From the NCBI GenBank assembly GCA_024500155.1, contig CM044867.1, positions 12,103,632 to 12,167,631 of the forward strand: a stretch of 64,000 bases of DNA, given 5' to 3'. Below the pieces are notes generated by a model. The model was not told the origin of the DNA. It saw nothing but the letters and a program-made list of their open reading frames with translations, and did no database searches. Shown in pieces: positions 11,521 to 22,237 of the stretch (position 1 is its first letter; each line of letters starts with the position of its first letter). The stretch is from Chenopodium formosanum (lineage: Eukaryota > Streptophyta > Magnoliopsida > Caryophyllales > Amaranthaceae). The translations under genes and the position numbers were made by a program.

Positions 11521-11776
11521 CTTCCTCCATTTTTTTTACTTGACCTATTTCTTTTATCACGTTTGCCGATGCACAACTTTAATCATCAATAACTTCAATT
11601 GTCTTCAAGTATAAATTTTAAAGTTATAAATTGTGTTAGCACTTATTTAGACGATTCGAACAAGATCCCACGTAAACATGTTTTTCCTTATATTATAGTT
11701 CACAAAAGACGGTCAAAGGTGAGTTGGTGAATAATGCAAAAGTCAAAGAGGGTCAAGTAAAAAAGAATGGAGGGAC
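11521..11776. mobile_element. Stowaway-like MITE (256 bp, TSD TA)
   Basis: Inverted termini CTTCCTCCATTTTTTTTACT and GTCCCTCCATTCTTTTTTAC (reverse complement of the right end), flanked by TA on both sides. No coding capacity. Confidence 0.82.
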
Positions 11777-12523
11777 TATAAGATGAGTGAAGTCCTTGTC
11801 AAAAAAATTAAGATGAGTGAAGTCTTTATTTTTGATACTATTTTTTTTTTTATAATTTTATAGTTAGTAATTATTTAACAACCGTATGCCATAGATATAT
11901 TGCACAACATTTAATTGTAGGATTTTAGGTATTCTAATTGGAATTTTTCATGAATCTCATTCATACACAGCTAAATAGGATCTCATTCATATACAAATAA
12001 AGGAGCATATAGTTTAGAATTACACTACAAGAAAACAGCTTTATTACGACGGGAAAATTTCGTCAGAAACACCCTGTTTTCCATCAGAAATCGGGTTTCC
12101 GACGGAATTCCATCGGAAAGTGTCGTCGTAATAGTTTCGTAGGAAAATCGACCTTTTCCGTCAGAAACAATTTTCGACGGAAAAGTTTTTCCGACGAATT
12201 TTAGCGTCGGCAGAGGTATTCTGGGTACGGAAAAGTCCGTTAGAAGTTTCAGACGGAAAATGATTCTGTTGAAAATTTCCGACAGAAATTCCTTTTAAAA
12301 AACAAAAACACAAAAAGCCCGCACCACCCCCCACCACCATCAGCCCCCAGGCCACCGCTAAACCGCTACCTGCACCGCAACATATTAAATACAAATACTC
12401 CTCAAATATTCCCCACAACCACCATCGACCACCCTAAGCAAACCACCACCGACCACCTAAACCTAAACTGACCCAGATCCACCCACCAAAACCCACCAAC
12501 ACCTAAAACCAACCCTCACCCAC

Positions 12524-13289
12524 TGTAGACACCCATTTGTGTCTCCCCAAAACCAAACCCAGTGATGAATACCTTGTGTGTCGAAACATAATCGAATGAG
12601 GTGAAAATGATTCGAAAGTCAAGTGTCGCGGTTTAGTTTTAATTAATTTCTTTTCTCTCTGTTTTTGAAAATGGCTTTATTTATTTTGAAAACGTCCATT
12701 TCAGTTTATTTTGGTCCATGATAAAGGTCCAATAATAGTGTAGTTGGATGGGGCTTGAAAAGACCTTTCCAACGATATATTATGAGCCAAATTCCGATGA
12801 ATATTGAGGAAGTTATGGCCAAAATACTAAACTGGGCCTGGAGTTCTATTTTAATGCGGCCCAATGATCTAGAGGAGGGCCCAATGTTAATTGTTATTCC
12901 TAAAGTTATTAGGATTAATTAAAGTTTTCTAGAAGTTTCTAGAAAATTCTTCTTAGTTCTAATATTGATAGGATTAATAGTTAATTATCTTTAAAGGTTT
13001 TTTATTTGGAATAAAACATTATTTTATTATCCTGAAAATGTATCTTTAAAGGTTTTTTATTTGGAATAAAACATTATTTTATTTGTGTCTCCCCGGACCC
13101 TGTTTGGTTCAAGACCTTATGGAGTATTTGACGGTCCTTTGGATTGTCTTTTGGGTACAAGTTCCTTAAAACTTGTTGGCGACTCTTTTTGCTCTTTGTC
13201 TTTCCCTTTGGAACGCCACCGTACTTTAGTGTATGATCACAGTGGGGTTCAAGTTTGGGGTTATCATAATGCTTGAAATATTCCCTACA
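12524..13289 (+). repeat. 5' LTR, 766 bp, internally deleted and rearranged
   Basis: It matches the 3' LTR for its first ~515 bp and last ~195 bp, but lacks about 1.15 kb that includes the palindrome array and TATA box. At the break, the segment starting TATCTTTAAAGG (12986) is repeated 55 bp later (13041-13083). Then comes TTGTGTCTCCCC (about 13084-13095), also found near the LTR start, followed by a jump to GGACCCTG. Without the TATA region this LTR probably cannot drive transcription of the element. Confidence 0.9.
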
Positions 13290-13294
13290 GTTTT

Positions 13295-13312
13295 TGGCGA
13301 CTCCACTGGGGA
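13295..13312 (+). other. primer binding site of the Tat element
   Basis: TGGCGACTCCACTGGGGA begins five bases after the LTR end. It resembles the PBS reported for Ogre-like Tat elements, which I recall as tRNA-Arg primed. The tRNA assignment is from memory and not checked. Confidence 0.7.
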
Positions 13313-14933
13313 GGATTTCTATTTATATTCCTGAAATTTATTAAATTTTGGCAATTATTTAGAATGAGCGGATGAGACTCGAAAAATTCTAAGTATTTCA
13401 TGTGCGTGATTTGATTAACATTATTGTCATATGCATTAAAAGGTCCTCATGGGAGCACCCCATGAGTCAATCCATAGGAATTTTACACGTAGGAAATTTG
13501 GGAAATATCTTTCATGACTAGAATCGAAAAGATAATACGAAAACTGGAAAATTCGAAAAACACAGAAACTTGCCAAGGCATGTAGGAACTAGCGTCTAGA
13601 AAGCAGGGCTTGTCGCCCGTAAAAAGTTTCTGTCGCCTGGCGACAGGGACTTTTTTGTGGCGACAGTCCCTGTAGTCTGGCGCCAAGTTCTTCCAATACC
13701 GAGCCAGGGTTCTGTCTTCTTGCTTTGACCTTTTCTAGTGTTGTTGGCTCGATTTTGCTTATTGATTGAGTTGTTTTCTCACTTTTCTGAAACCCATATG
13801 TGTTCTACATATGGATATAACCCTCTGGGGGTTCCTTGCTTCGCCTGCCCAATGGAGTATTCCACTATTTTGTGCAAAGCTCAGATTTGGGGACGTGTAA
13901 GTCTTGGAATCTATCCAACCATGGCGTCGAGTCCGGTCTCCTACCGCACTCGTGGAATCTTGTACATTCGCTCCAACCCTCTTGGCAGGCTTGTGTGCAA
14001 TGCATGTGGATTCTTAACCATGGACCTTCTTTTGACTTAACCCATATCCTCGAACTTTAGAGAACTAGAGCCATGGTTAGGTTGCAAACTCATCTTGTGA
14101 CTATGTGAACTATGTGTACCTCTTGCTTGAATATATTATATGTGTGCTAACCGTTTGTTTGACTTGTGTTCAAGACTAATAAATTGACTAATGACTAAGA
14201 GGTCTTTGTCTAACTAATTAATTAATTGATCTTGAATTAATTAAAGACTAATAATTTAATCAATTTGACTTAGTACGACTTTAGGCATGTCCACTTAGAG
14301 TAAAATTACTGGAAACAATCCAGATTAATGTTCCAGCAATGGCGTAGAAGTTTGGACTGTGGCGCTGCAGTCTAGTGTCTGTCGCCTGGCGACAATCTTG
14401 TCATCTGGCGACAGGCTCTAGACAGTAGCGACAGTTCTGTTGTTTTGGCGACAGTCCAGTTTTCTTACTTGAGTCATCACAATGAGTCTAATTAATGGAT
14501 CTGCTAATCGAATTAATCAATTTGTTGGTTATTTAAACTATGTTCAAGTCTTTAATTGAATTTAGGCATTTAAAAGTCTCATGGTTACACACTAGTAGTC
14601 AATGCATGTCACTCACACTCACATAAAGCACACACATGACATGTTTGTCACGTTATAACCATGATTAGAGAGTCTTGAATGCGTGTTTTCCGTCATTTTT
14701 TTTGGGGGGGTAAGTCGGATATTAATCCTCCAATATAATATATACATAATATATGCCCCATCATTTTTTTTAAACATAAAGTCAAGTCAATTAGAGTCAA
14801 ATATTAAAACAAATATGGTTTAAATTACAGCGCATGGTCAAGAAAGGAAGGGCGTTTAATCAAAGACAACACTTTCGTTCAAGTCTTACTTTTCGACAAA
14901 CCAATCGGTAGGAAAAGAAAGGCTAAGAAGGCA
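13313..14933 (+). other. 5' leader of the Tat element with palindrome arrays
   Basis: There is no convincing coding region before gag. Palindromes of the TGTCGCCNNGCGACA type occur at 13631-13645 (with a half site near 13656-13666) and as about four units at 14380-14394, 14399-14413, ~14418-14432 and ~14439-14453. Only the first of these four is complete. No TATA box follows either cluster at the distance used in the LTRs. The rest is AT-rich. Confidence 0.7.
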
Positions 14934-16766
14934 ATGGCTAGTCAAGAAGAACTTAATGAAGTTAGGGGACAGGTAGCCAACTTGGCTGAGATGCTGCAAA
15001 ACCTATCACTGCAAATTAACAATCCTGAGAAACAGAAACAAATGGACCTAATCCAAGAAAGTTTGGGCAAGCTATCCAATGATTTCAGATTTCAAGAGAT
15101 TAGCTCTCAAGGGGTCTCGGTGGATAAGGATCTCCTTCCACAAAAATTCAATCCCAACGACATCCCTAAGTTTAAGGCTATGGACAATCCTTACTTTCAT
15201 TTGAGGGCTTTTGAAACTGTAATGGGTATTAAGGGAATAGATAGGAAAGCTTTCCATTCTGTATTCTCGTTGTCTTTAAAAGTTGTATGTCAACAGTGGT
15301 ACTTTTCACTTGATAAAGAAAAGACCTCTAGTTGGGAATCTATTATGACCGCTTTCATTGAAAGATACAAATGCAATATACAAGTTGAAACCGATCACAG
15401 AGAATTAGAAATGCTGAAACAAAAAGAAAATGAGGGTTTTACTTCCTTTTTCAATAAATGGAGGGAAACCACTGCAAAAATGGTTGAAGTGCCTAGTGAA
15501 AAGGAATCCGTTAGGATGTTCATTAAGAACCTCCAAGAAAAGTATTCCAAACACTTAAAGTACCAAAGTAACCTAAACACATTCAAAGCAGTATATGACA
15601 TTGGAATTAACATTGAGGATGACCTCACTAAACAAAAACTTGCTAGTAATAGCTCGAGTAGTGGCTGGAAAAATAAGAAGAACGACAATCCTTCTTCATC
15701 TAAATCTACCCACTCAAATAATGTTAGCACTTTTCCTCTTAATGAAGTACTAACAATGAACAATAATCAAGGGCAAAAGAAGCCATTTAGGAAGAACTAT
15801 ACTCCTATCGGTATGAGTTATGACACCGCGTTTGATCGCCTACATGCAAAAGGTCTCATAACTCCCATTGGACCGTTCGGAGATCCACCTGTCGAAAGGA
15901 GAACCGTTAACTGGAATCCAAATGCACATTGCAAATATCACCAGGGTAGAGGTCATCCTACAGAAAATTGCTGGAGGTTAAAGGAAGCCATTCAAGACTT
16001 GATTGATAGTAACAAGCTCCCATTACCCCCCGTAAGTAAGAAGCCAAGCATCAATACTGCACCACTATCAGATTCCTTGGCTATTTCCGACGAAGAAAAC
16101 CAAGAGGATCCATCCAGTCTCATAGAGCCTATTGAGACTATTGAAGAAGAAATCTTCGAAGATGCTCTCGAATTCTCCGTTCAAGAATACGCGTCTAAAC
16201 AGGAAGTAGTGGCATTAACATTAATACTTTCAGAATTGAAAAAGTTTATATCACAAACCTTCGAAGCCATAAAAGAGCAAAACGAATTGCTTAAGAAAAA
16301 GAAACCCTTCTCTTTCCAAGTAATTAACACCCCTAAAAAGAGCACTAGGAAATACACTCCAATTGGGATGTCATACACAAATATGTTTAAAATGCTCTTC
16401 GAAAGCGGAAAAGTCCAACCCCTCGAGCCTAAACCATTTGAATCGTTGAAGAGGACAGACAAGTACTACTGCGCATATCATCAATCCGGGGGACATACAA
16501 TCGAACAATGCTTCAGATTTAAAGATTTGGTTCAACGCTTGATTGATGAGAAAAAGCTAGTTCAATTACCACAGGATGCCACAATAAATGGAGTATGGGA
16601 CAGTGATGATGAGGATGTTTACCTTAAAGACATTGAAGAAACTCCTCTATCCACAATTTATCCAGTAAGTGACATTTGGGATGAGGAAGATTCACCTATA
16701 GATGTCCTCACTAGATCCGGGAGGGTACAACCTCCCATTTCAACACAACCCATACCTTCTATCTAG
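14934..16766 (+). CDS. gag: Gag polyprotein (610 aa) with two CCHC-like modules
   Basis: This is the structural capsid/nucleocapsid protein that packages element RNA in cytoplasmic particles. Residues 1-60 are predicted coiled coil, rich in Leu and Gln. The retrotransposon-gag core follows at about 75-230 (FHSVFSLSLKVVCQQWYFSL, then FTSFFNKWRETTAKM). Two similar C-terminal modules are present. Each begins YTPIGMSY (about residues 289 and 473) and contains a zinc-knuckle-like CX2HX4HX4C (CKYHQGRGHPTENC at about 332, CAYHQSGGHTIEQC at about 511), followed by LIDSNKL or LIDEKKL. The frame has no lesions. It ends in TAG at 16764, with pol continuing in the same frame. The ATG at 14934 is the first in-frame start after the leader. 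Confidence 0.88.
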   Translation: MASQEELNEVRGQVANLAEMLQNLSLQINNPEKQKQMDLIQESLGKLSNDFRFQEISSQGVSVDKDLLPQKFNPNDIPKFKAMDNPYFHLRAFETVMGIKGIDRKAFHSVFSLSLKVVCQQWYFSLDKEKTSSWESIMTAFIERYKCNIQVETDHRELEMLKQKENEGFTSFFNKWRETTAKMVEVPSEKESVRMFIKNLQEKYSKHLKYQSNLNTFKAVYDIGINIEDDLTKQKLASNSSSSGWKNKKNDNPSSSKSTHSNNVSTFPLNEVLTMNNNQGQKKPFRKNYTPIGMSYDTAFDRLHAKGLITPIGPFGDPPVERRTVNWNPNAHCKYHQGRGHPTENCWRLKEAIQDLIDSNKLPLPPVSKKPSINTAPLSDSLAISDEENQEDPSSLIEPIETIEEEIFEDALEFSVQEYASKQEVVALTLILSELKKFISQTFEAIKEQNELLKKKKPFSFQVINTPKKSTRKYTPIGMSYTNMFKMLFESGKVQPLEPKPFESLKRTDKYYCAYHQSGGHTIEQCFRFKDLVQRLIDEKKLVQLPQDATINGVWDSDDEDVYLKDIEETPLSTIYPVSDIWDEEDSPIDVLTRSGRVQPPISTQPIPSI

Positions 16767-16769
16767 CAA
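16764..16769 (+). other. in-frame UAG CAA between gag and pol
   Basis: Gag and pol share one reading frame, separated only by this TAG followed by CAA. The pol frame is open immediately after. The arrangement suits expression of pol by stop-codon readthrough. UAG followed by CAA is part of the known leaky context (UAG-CAR-YYA), although the next codon here, ATT, does not fit YYA. It could instead be a single nonsense mutation. Confidence 0.55.
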
Positions 16770-16775
16770 ATTCCC

Positions 16776-19700
16776 GTGCCTATCATAGAAGACAACGATG
16801 TCGTCAAACAGTTGAAAAAGACTAAAGTGGAGATGAACGTATGGAAGCTCTTAGCCACATCTCGAGAACATAGAATAACAGTCATGGATGCTTTGGCTAA
16901 AGTGGGCATTGATTCGGACACCACTCCTGAGGGACTCGCAAACTTTCTCACGAGTGATCTCCCAAGTCCAATTAATCTAGTCACCTTTTCAGATAAAGAT
17001 CTACCCCCGGAAGGTGACAAACACAACAAGGCTCTAAATCTCACGGTCATATGCAAGAGAATGAATGTCCCTATGACCCTTGTTGATAATGGTTCAGCAA
17101 TTAATGTATGCCCTCTTAGAACCGCCAGGATGCTGGGAATAAGAGATGAGGATTTATCCCCATCAACCCAAGGAATAAGAGCCTATAATAATTCACGACG
17201 ACAGGCATTAGGGACAATCACCATGAATATAACAGCAGGCGCAATTGAACATGCCACTACGTTTCAAGTAGTAGATATCAAAGCTTCTTTCAACCTGCTA
17301 CTAGGACGCCCTTGGCTTCATGAGCTAAAGGCCGTCCCTTCATCTCTTCATCAACAAGTAAAGGCTATAGTGGGAGGTATTCCAATCACCATTGATGCTT
17401 CACCTATGAGGATCAAAACAATAGAAAATCCACTAATTAATGTGGAACATGATGAAGATGACGAAGACTTGTGGGGCTTTAGTGAAGAGGTCTCCTTAAT
17501 AGAGGAAGACGAAAAGACCCCTCTTCATTATGACCTCCACTCAAACATGGTGACGAATGCTATCCTAAGAAAACAAGGACACTTTCCCGGGATGACTCTA
17601 GGAAAGAAAAAGGGAATAGCTAAACACATGTCTTTTCCTGGCCTTCCGAAATTGGATACTTTCGGACTTGGTTTCGAACCAACTCGCGAAGACTTCAAAT
17701 GGGCCCAGGAAAAATTAAAGGCACGAAGCGACGCCCGCATACAAAAAAGGGAAATACCCATGGACCAATATCCTCTCACTTTAAATGGACAATTTATAAG
17801 AGAAGGAGAGGACTACCCTTGTCATGAATTTCCCGAACCCTTCGTCGTGAATGGTATAAGGCAGCCTGGATTCGAAATCTTCCTAGATTGTTATTTCCTA
17901 GACGAGATCCCAGCTCCAACATATAAAGAAAAAGCACCTCCTTGTTTTGACTTTAATGTCATGGGACTCCTCTTTGGAAGGGAAAAGAACGAACCAAAAC
18001 ATGTAGAGGATAACTCATCACTTATCCAAGCAGTGCTACAAAGCGAAAATTTCGATCCTTCCAAACTTATCACTCCAGTAGAAGATCAAGAGCGTGGATG
18101 GCGCAAGACGGTGAGAATCACCACTACAAATGGAAGGGAGATTTCAGTAACCACGGGACAAGGACCAATTTTCGAAGAGTCGTCTGAGTCAGAGTCTCAA
18201 TTAGAGTCTCCCCCTATCGAGTCTTCTAAATCTTTAGTTGTAGCATCTTCCTCTCCTTCTCCTGCTCCTAGGATAGTTGGTAATCAAATCCCGACGGATA
18301 TTTCTTTATTTGATGTAATGATTTCCGAGTTCAATAATATGTCTTCTTCCCCTTATCTCTCTTGTTTTTCTTTATCTAAAGATAACGAACATTGCTTGGC
18401 TAATGATGAAAATGACAAAGAAATTATTAAAGCAATGGAAACACTGGAAAATAAAACGCCAATCATTGAGGACACAGAAACGGTTGACATCTCAAAAGAT
18501 CCAACCATTAAAAGAGAAGTTAAAATCGGATTGACATTAAACAAAGAAGAAAGAACCGATTTAATTAATCTACTAAAAGAATTTATCGATGTATTTGTTT
18601 GGTCATACGAAGATATGCCAGGCATTAATAGAGAAATAGCTCAACACACTATACCATTAATTCCAGGAATGAAACCTGTAAAACAAAAGTTACGTCGAAT
18701 GAAACCCGACGTAGCCCTTAAAATAAAAGAAGAAGTACAAAAGCAAATAACTGCAGGTTTTATCCGGGTATCCAAATACCCCGAATGGGTCGCTAATGTG
18801 GTCCCAGTTCCGAAAAAAGATGGTAGAGTTCGAATGTGTGTCGACTATCGAGATTTAAACAAGGCAAGTCCAAAAGACGACTTCCCTTTGCCACACATCG
18901 ATATTTTGGTAGATAATACGGCAAACCATGCACTTCTCTCATTTATGGACGGATACGCAGGGTACAATCAAATCCTCATGGCCGAAGAAGATATGGAGAA
19001 GACAACATTCATAACACCGCGGGGTACTTATTGCTATACGGTAATGCCATTCGGACTAAAAAACGCGGTTGCCACTTACCAACGAGCAGCAACTGCCCTA
19101 CTCCACGACATGATGCATAAAGAGGTGGAAGTCTATGTGGATGATATGATTGTAAAATCAAAAGACCGTCGAGGACATCCAATAGCCTTAAAGAAATTCT
19201 TCGAAAGACTAAGGAAATACAACATGAGGCTAAACCCTTCTAAATGTGCTTTTGGGGTTACGTCAGGAAAACTTTTAGGCTATGTCATAAGTTCTCGAGG
19301 AATAGAAATAGGTCCTACAAAGATAAAGGCAATCATGTCCATGCCACCGCCCAAAACCGAAAAACAAATTCGAGGATTTATTGGCCGGTTGCAATATATA
19401 AGTAGGTTCATATCTAAGCTGGCCATGATATGCGAACCAATATTTAAGAAGCTTAAGAAAAACGTACCAATTATATGGGACGATGAGTGTCAAAAAGCCT
19501 TTGAAAAGATCAAAGCCTATCTTGCAAATCCTCCCGTATTAGCTCCAGCGCTCCCCGGAATACCCTTAAGGCTATACTTAACTGTCACAAAGGAAACAAT
19601 AGAGGCTATGCTCGCACAAGAGGTAGAAAGCAAGGAAAATGCCATTTACTACCTAAGTAAGAAAATGCTCGAGTACGAAACACGCTACACACCGCTGGAA

Positions 19701-21218
19701 AAGTTGTGCCTCGCATTGGTGTGGGCCACAACTAAACTAAGACATTACATGCTCGTGCACACGGTCTATGTAGTCTCACGAATGGATCCCTTAAAATATC
19801 TATTCGAAAGATCTACACTTAACGGACGAATCTCAAGGTGGATAGTAAATTTAGCCCAATTTGACATAAGATTTATGCCTCAAAAAGCAATCAAAGGGTC
19901 AGTGGTTTCGGATTTTCTAGCAGATTTCCCGATAGAAGATTCAACACCCTTAGAAGATAACGAATTCCCGGATGAAGATTTGATGATGACAGAAGATGAC
20001 ACGTGGACTTTATATTTTGATGGAGCTTCGAACCAAAAAGGGTGCGGTGTAGGAGTCTTGTTAGTATCACCTAAGGAAGAACATGTTCCTATATCCATCA
20101 AGTTAGATTTCGACGTCACTAACAACGCAGCTGAATATGAAGCATGCGTCGTAGGCCTCGAAACCGCTTTAGCCTTAGGCGTGAAAAAACTCCGGATATT
20201 TGGAGATTCATCCTTAATCATTAATCAAATTTCCAAAAGATGGAAAGTTAGGAGTGAAAGTCTAGCTCCTTACCAGACATATTTGGAAACTCTCACCGAT
20301 CAACTGGAAAAGGTAGAATACACTTATCTACCTAGAGAAGAAAATCAATTCGCCGACGCTCTGGCAAGGTTAGCCTCAATGGTTAGAATACCTAAAGAAA
20401 TTGAACAAATGCCTTTAACCATAGAGAAAAGGCATAAACCTGCATACATTCAAGCTATAGAGGATGATGAAATAATTCAAGAAGAAGAACCAGAAGAGGA
20501 ACCATGGTTCGTAGATATACTGAATTATGTCACTAAGGGAGAATACCCTCCTCATGCTGACAAAAGAGCAAAAAGAGCATTAAGACTCTTAGCTTCCCAA
20601 TTTGTACTCATAGGAAATGAACTATACAAAAGGGTACCTAATGGACGAGCTCTATTATGTGTAGGTAAAAAGGATGCTCAAAGGGCTATGAGAGTTATCC
20701 ATGAGGGTATATGCGGAACACATATTAACGGTAAAATGCTAGTCCAAAAGATAATACGAGAAGGATATTACTGGACTACCATGAACAAAGATTGTCATCA
20801 ATATGTAAAAAGATGCCCCAAGTGTCAAATTTATGCGAATTTACAACATATTCCACCATCTCTCCTCTACACCTATACTTCGCCATGGCCTTTCTCTACA
20901 TGGGGAATAGACATAATTGGAAAAATTACACCCCCAGGAACAGGAGGTCATGAATACATCCTTGTTGCAATAGATTACTTCACAAAGTGGGTGGAAGCAC
21001 AATCATATGCTAAACTCACCGCCAAACATGTAGCACTCTTTATCGAAAGAAACATAATTTGCCGATACGGAGTCCCACATGAGATGATAAGTGACAATGG
21101 AACTCACTTTCAAGCAGAATGTGAAGAATTGCTACAGAAATATGGCATTCAACATCACCATTCTTCTCCATATAGACCTCAAGCAAATGGGCAGTTGAGG
21201 CTGCTAATAAGAATTTAA
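16776..21218 (+). pseudogene. pol: pol: protease, G-patch, RT, dual RNase H and integrase, frameshifted near its end
   Basis: Domains in order: an aspartic-protease fold with VDNGSAINVCP (about residue 101) and LLGRPWLH (176); a G-patch-like segment (GMTLGKKKG at 265, FGLGFEP at 296); RT with RVRMCVDYRDLN (683) and catalytic YVDD (786); a degenerate Ty3 RNase H; a second RNase H starting WTLYFDGASNQKG (1077), typical of Tat; integrase with an HHCC zinc finger (1308-1350) and DDE core residues (GIDIIG about 1376, SDNGTHF 1439). A one-base loss near 21195, just after the PQANG motif, ends the frame early. The rest of integrase lies in the next frame (to 21748). GTG at 16776 is not a true start; translation probably enters from gag. 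Confidence 0.9.
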
Positions 21219-21748
21219 AAACGATCATCGAGAAAATGACTGAAAATTATAAAGATTGGCCTGACAAACTCCACTTTGCACTGTGGGGATATCGCACGTC
21301 AATCCGAACATCAACAGGAAATACACCATTCAATTTAGTATACGGGATGGATGCTGTACAACCTGTAGAATTAGAAATACCTTCTTTACGCATCGCGTTA
21401 GAAAGTAAACTCGATGAGGTTGAGTGGACCAGAGCACGATATGAAGAGCTAATCCTACTCGATGAAAAACGACTAGAAGCTCTACACCATACTCAATGTT
21501 ATCAAACCAGCATGGCTAGACATTTCAACAAAAAAGTCAAGACAAGAAATATCAAGGTCGGAGACTTGGTATTAAAAGCATTAAGGAAAAATGTTTTACA
21601 CCCAAGGGGCAAATTCCGCCCTAATTGGTCAGGACCATACATTGTCAAAACAATCTTGTCAGGAGGCGCGGCTAAATTAACTGATATGGACGGCAATGAA
21701 TTTTCAAATATGACAAATCTTGACAAACTTAAGAAATACTACCCATAA
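21195..21748 (+). pseudogene. integrase C-terminal part, out of frame with pol
   Basis: This continues integrase from the Glu of the DDE core region (VEAANKN) through LHFALWGYRTSIRTSTGNTPF and a C-terminal domain ending KFRPNWSGPYIV...LDKLKKYYP. The part from M at 21236 is an open 170-codon frame. It would join pol directly were it not for the single-base lesion near 21195. No further lesion is seen. Confidence 0.85.
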
Positions 21749-21916
21749 ATATTTGAGTAAACACTCAAAAGAGCTACGTTCGGCCTTATTCCTGAAATAA
21801 AGGATACGTAGGCAACCCGAATTGGGTGCGGCCACTTTAATTTCTTCGAATCCCGTACCCCCGAAGCAAAAAATCAACGTCTGCAAAATTTCGAGACTGG
21901 CGCCAGATTTAGGCTC

Positions 21917-21972
21917 TGTCGCCAGACGACAATGTTTGTCGCCAGGCGACAGAGTCAAATCGCTGGCGACAG
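21917..21972. repeat. palindrome pair downstream of pol
   Basis: TGTCGCCAGACGACA (21917-21931) and TGTCGCCAGGCGACA (21937-21951), 20 bp apart, then a half site CTGGCGACA ending at 21972. No TATA box at the expected distance on either strand. It lies between the end of pol and the end of the antisense gene at 22238. Confidence 0.85.
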
Positions 21973-22237
21973 CACCTCAGGCAACGGCGCTATTCTTCTG
22001 CAAATATCTGGACAAGTTTCACGTACTCTGGAAATTTTTTCGACTCTCGTACTCGAATTAATTTTCCGAAAAATATATGTTTTAACTATTTCCATTGCTT
22101 TAATTTAAAGTTAATTAAAATAAAAGCTGGAATTTTATTAATTAGTAAAGAAAAATACATTATTGATAAAATAAAAGCTGGAAAATTAACTAAAGCAAAT
22201 TTAAATTTGTCTAATAAATCAAAAGACAAGCAATGTT

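Noticed and set aside
12023..12025. 3-bp target duplication for the large CACTA element
   Set aside because: Left flank TTA and right flank CTTA match only if one base is skipped, so I do not claim a duplication.
13085..13276. 63-codon frame repeated at 30171-30374
   Set aside because: The repeat is the LTR end present in both LTRs; it is not a conserved gene.
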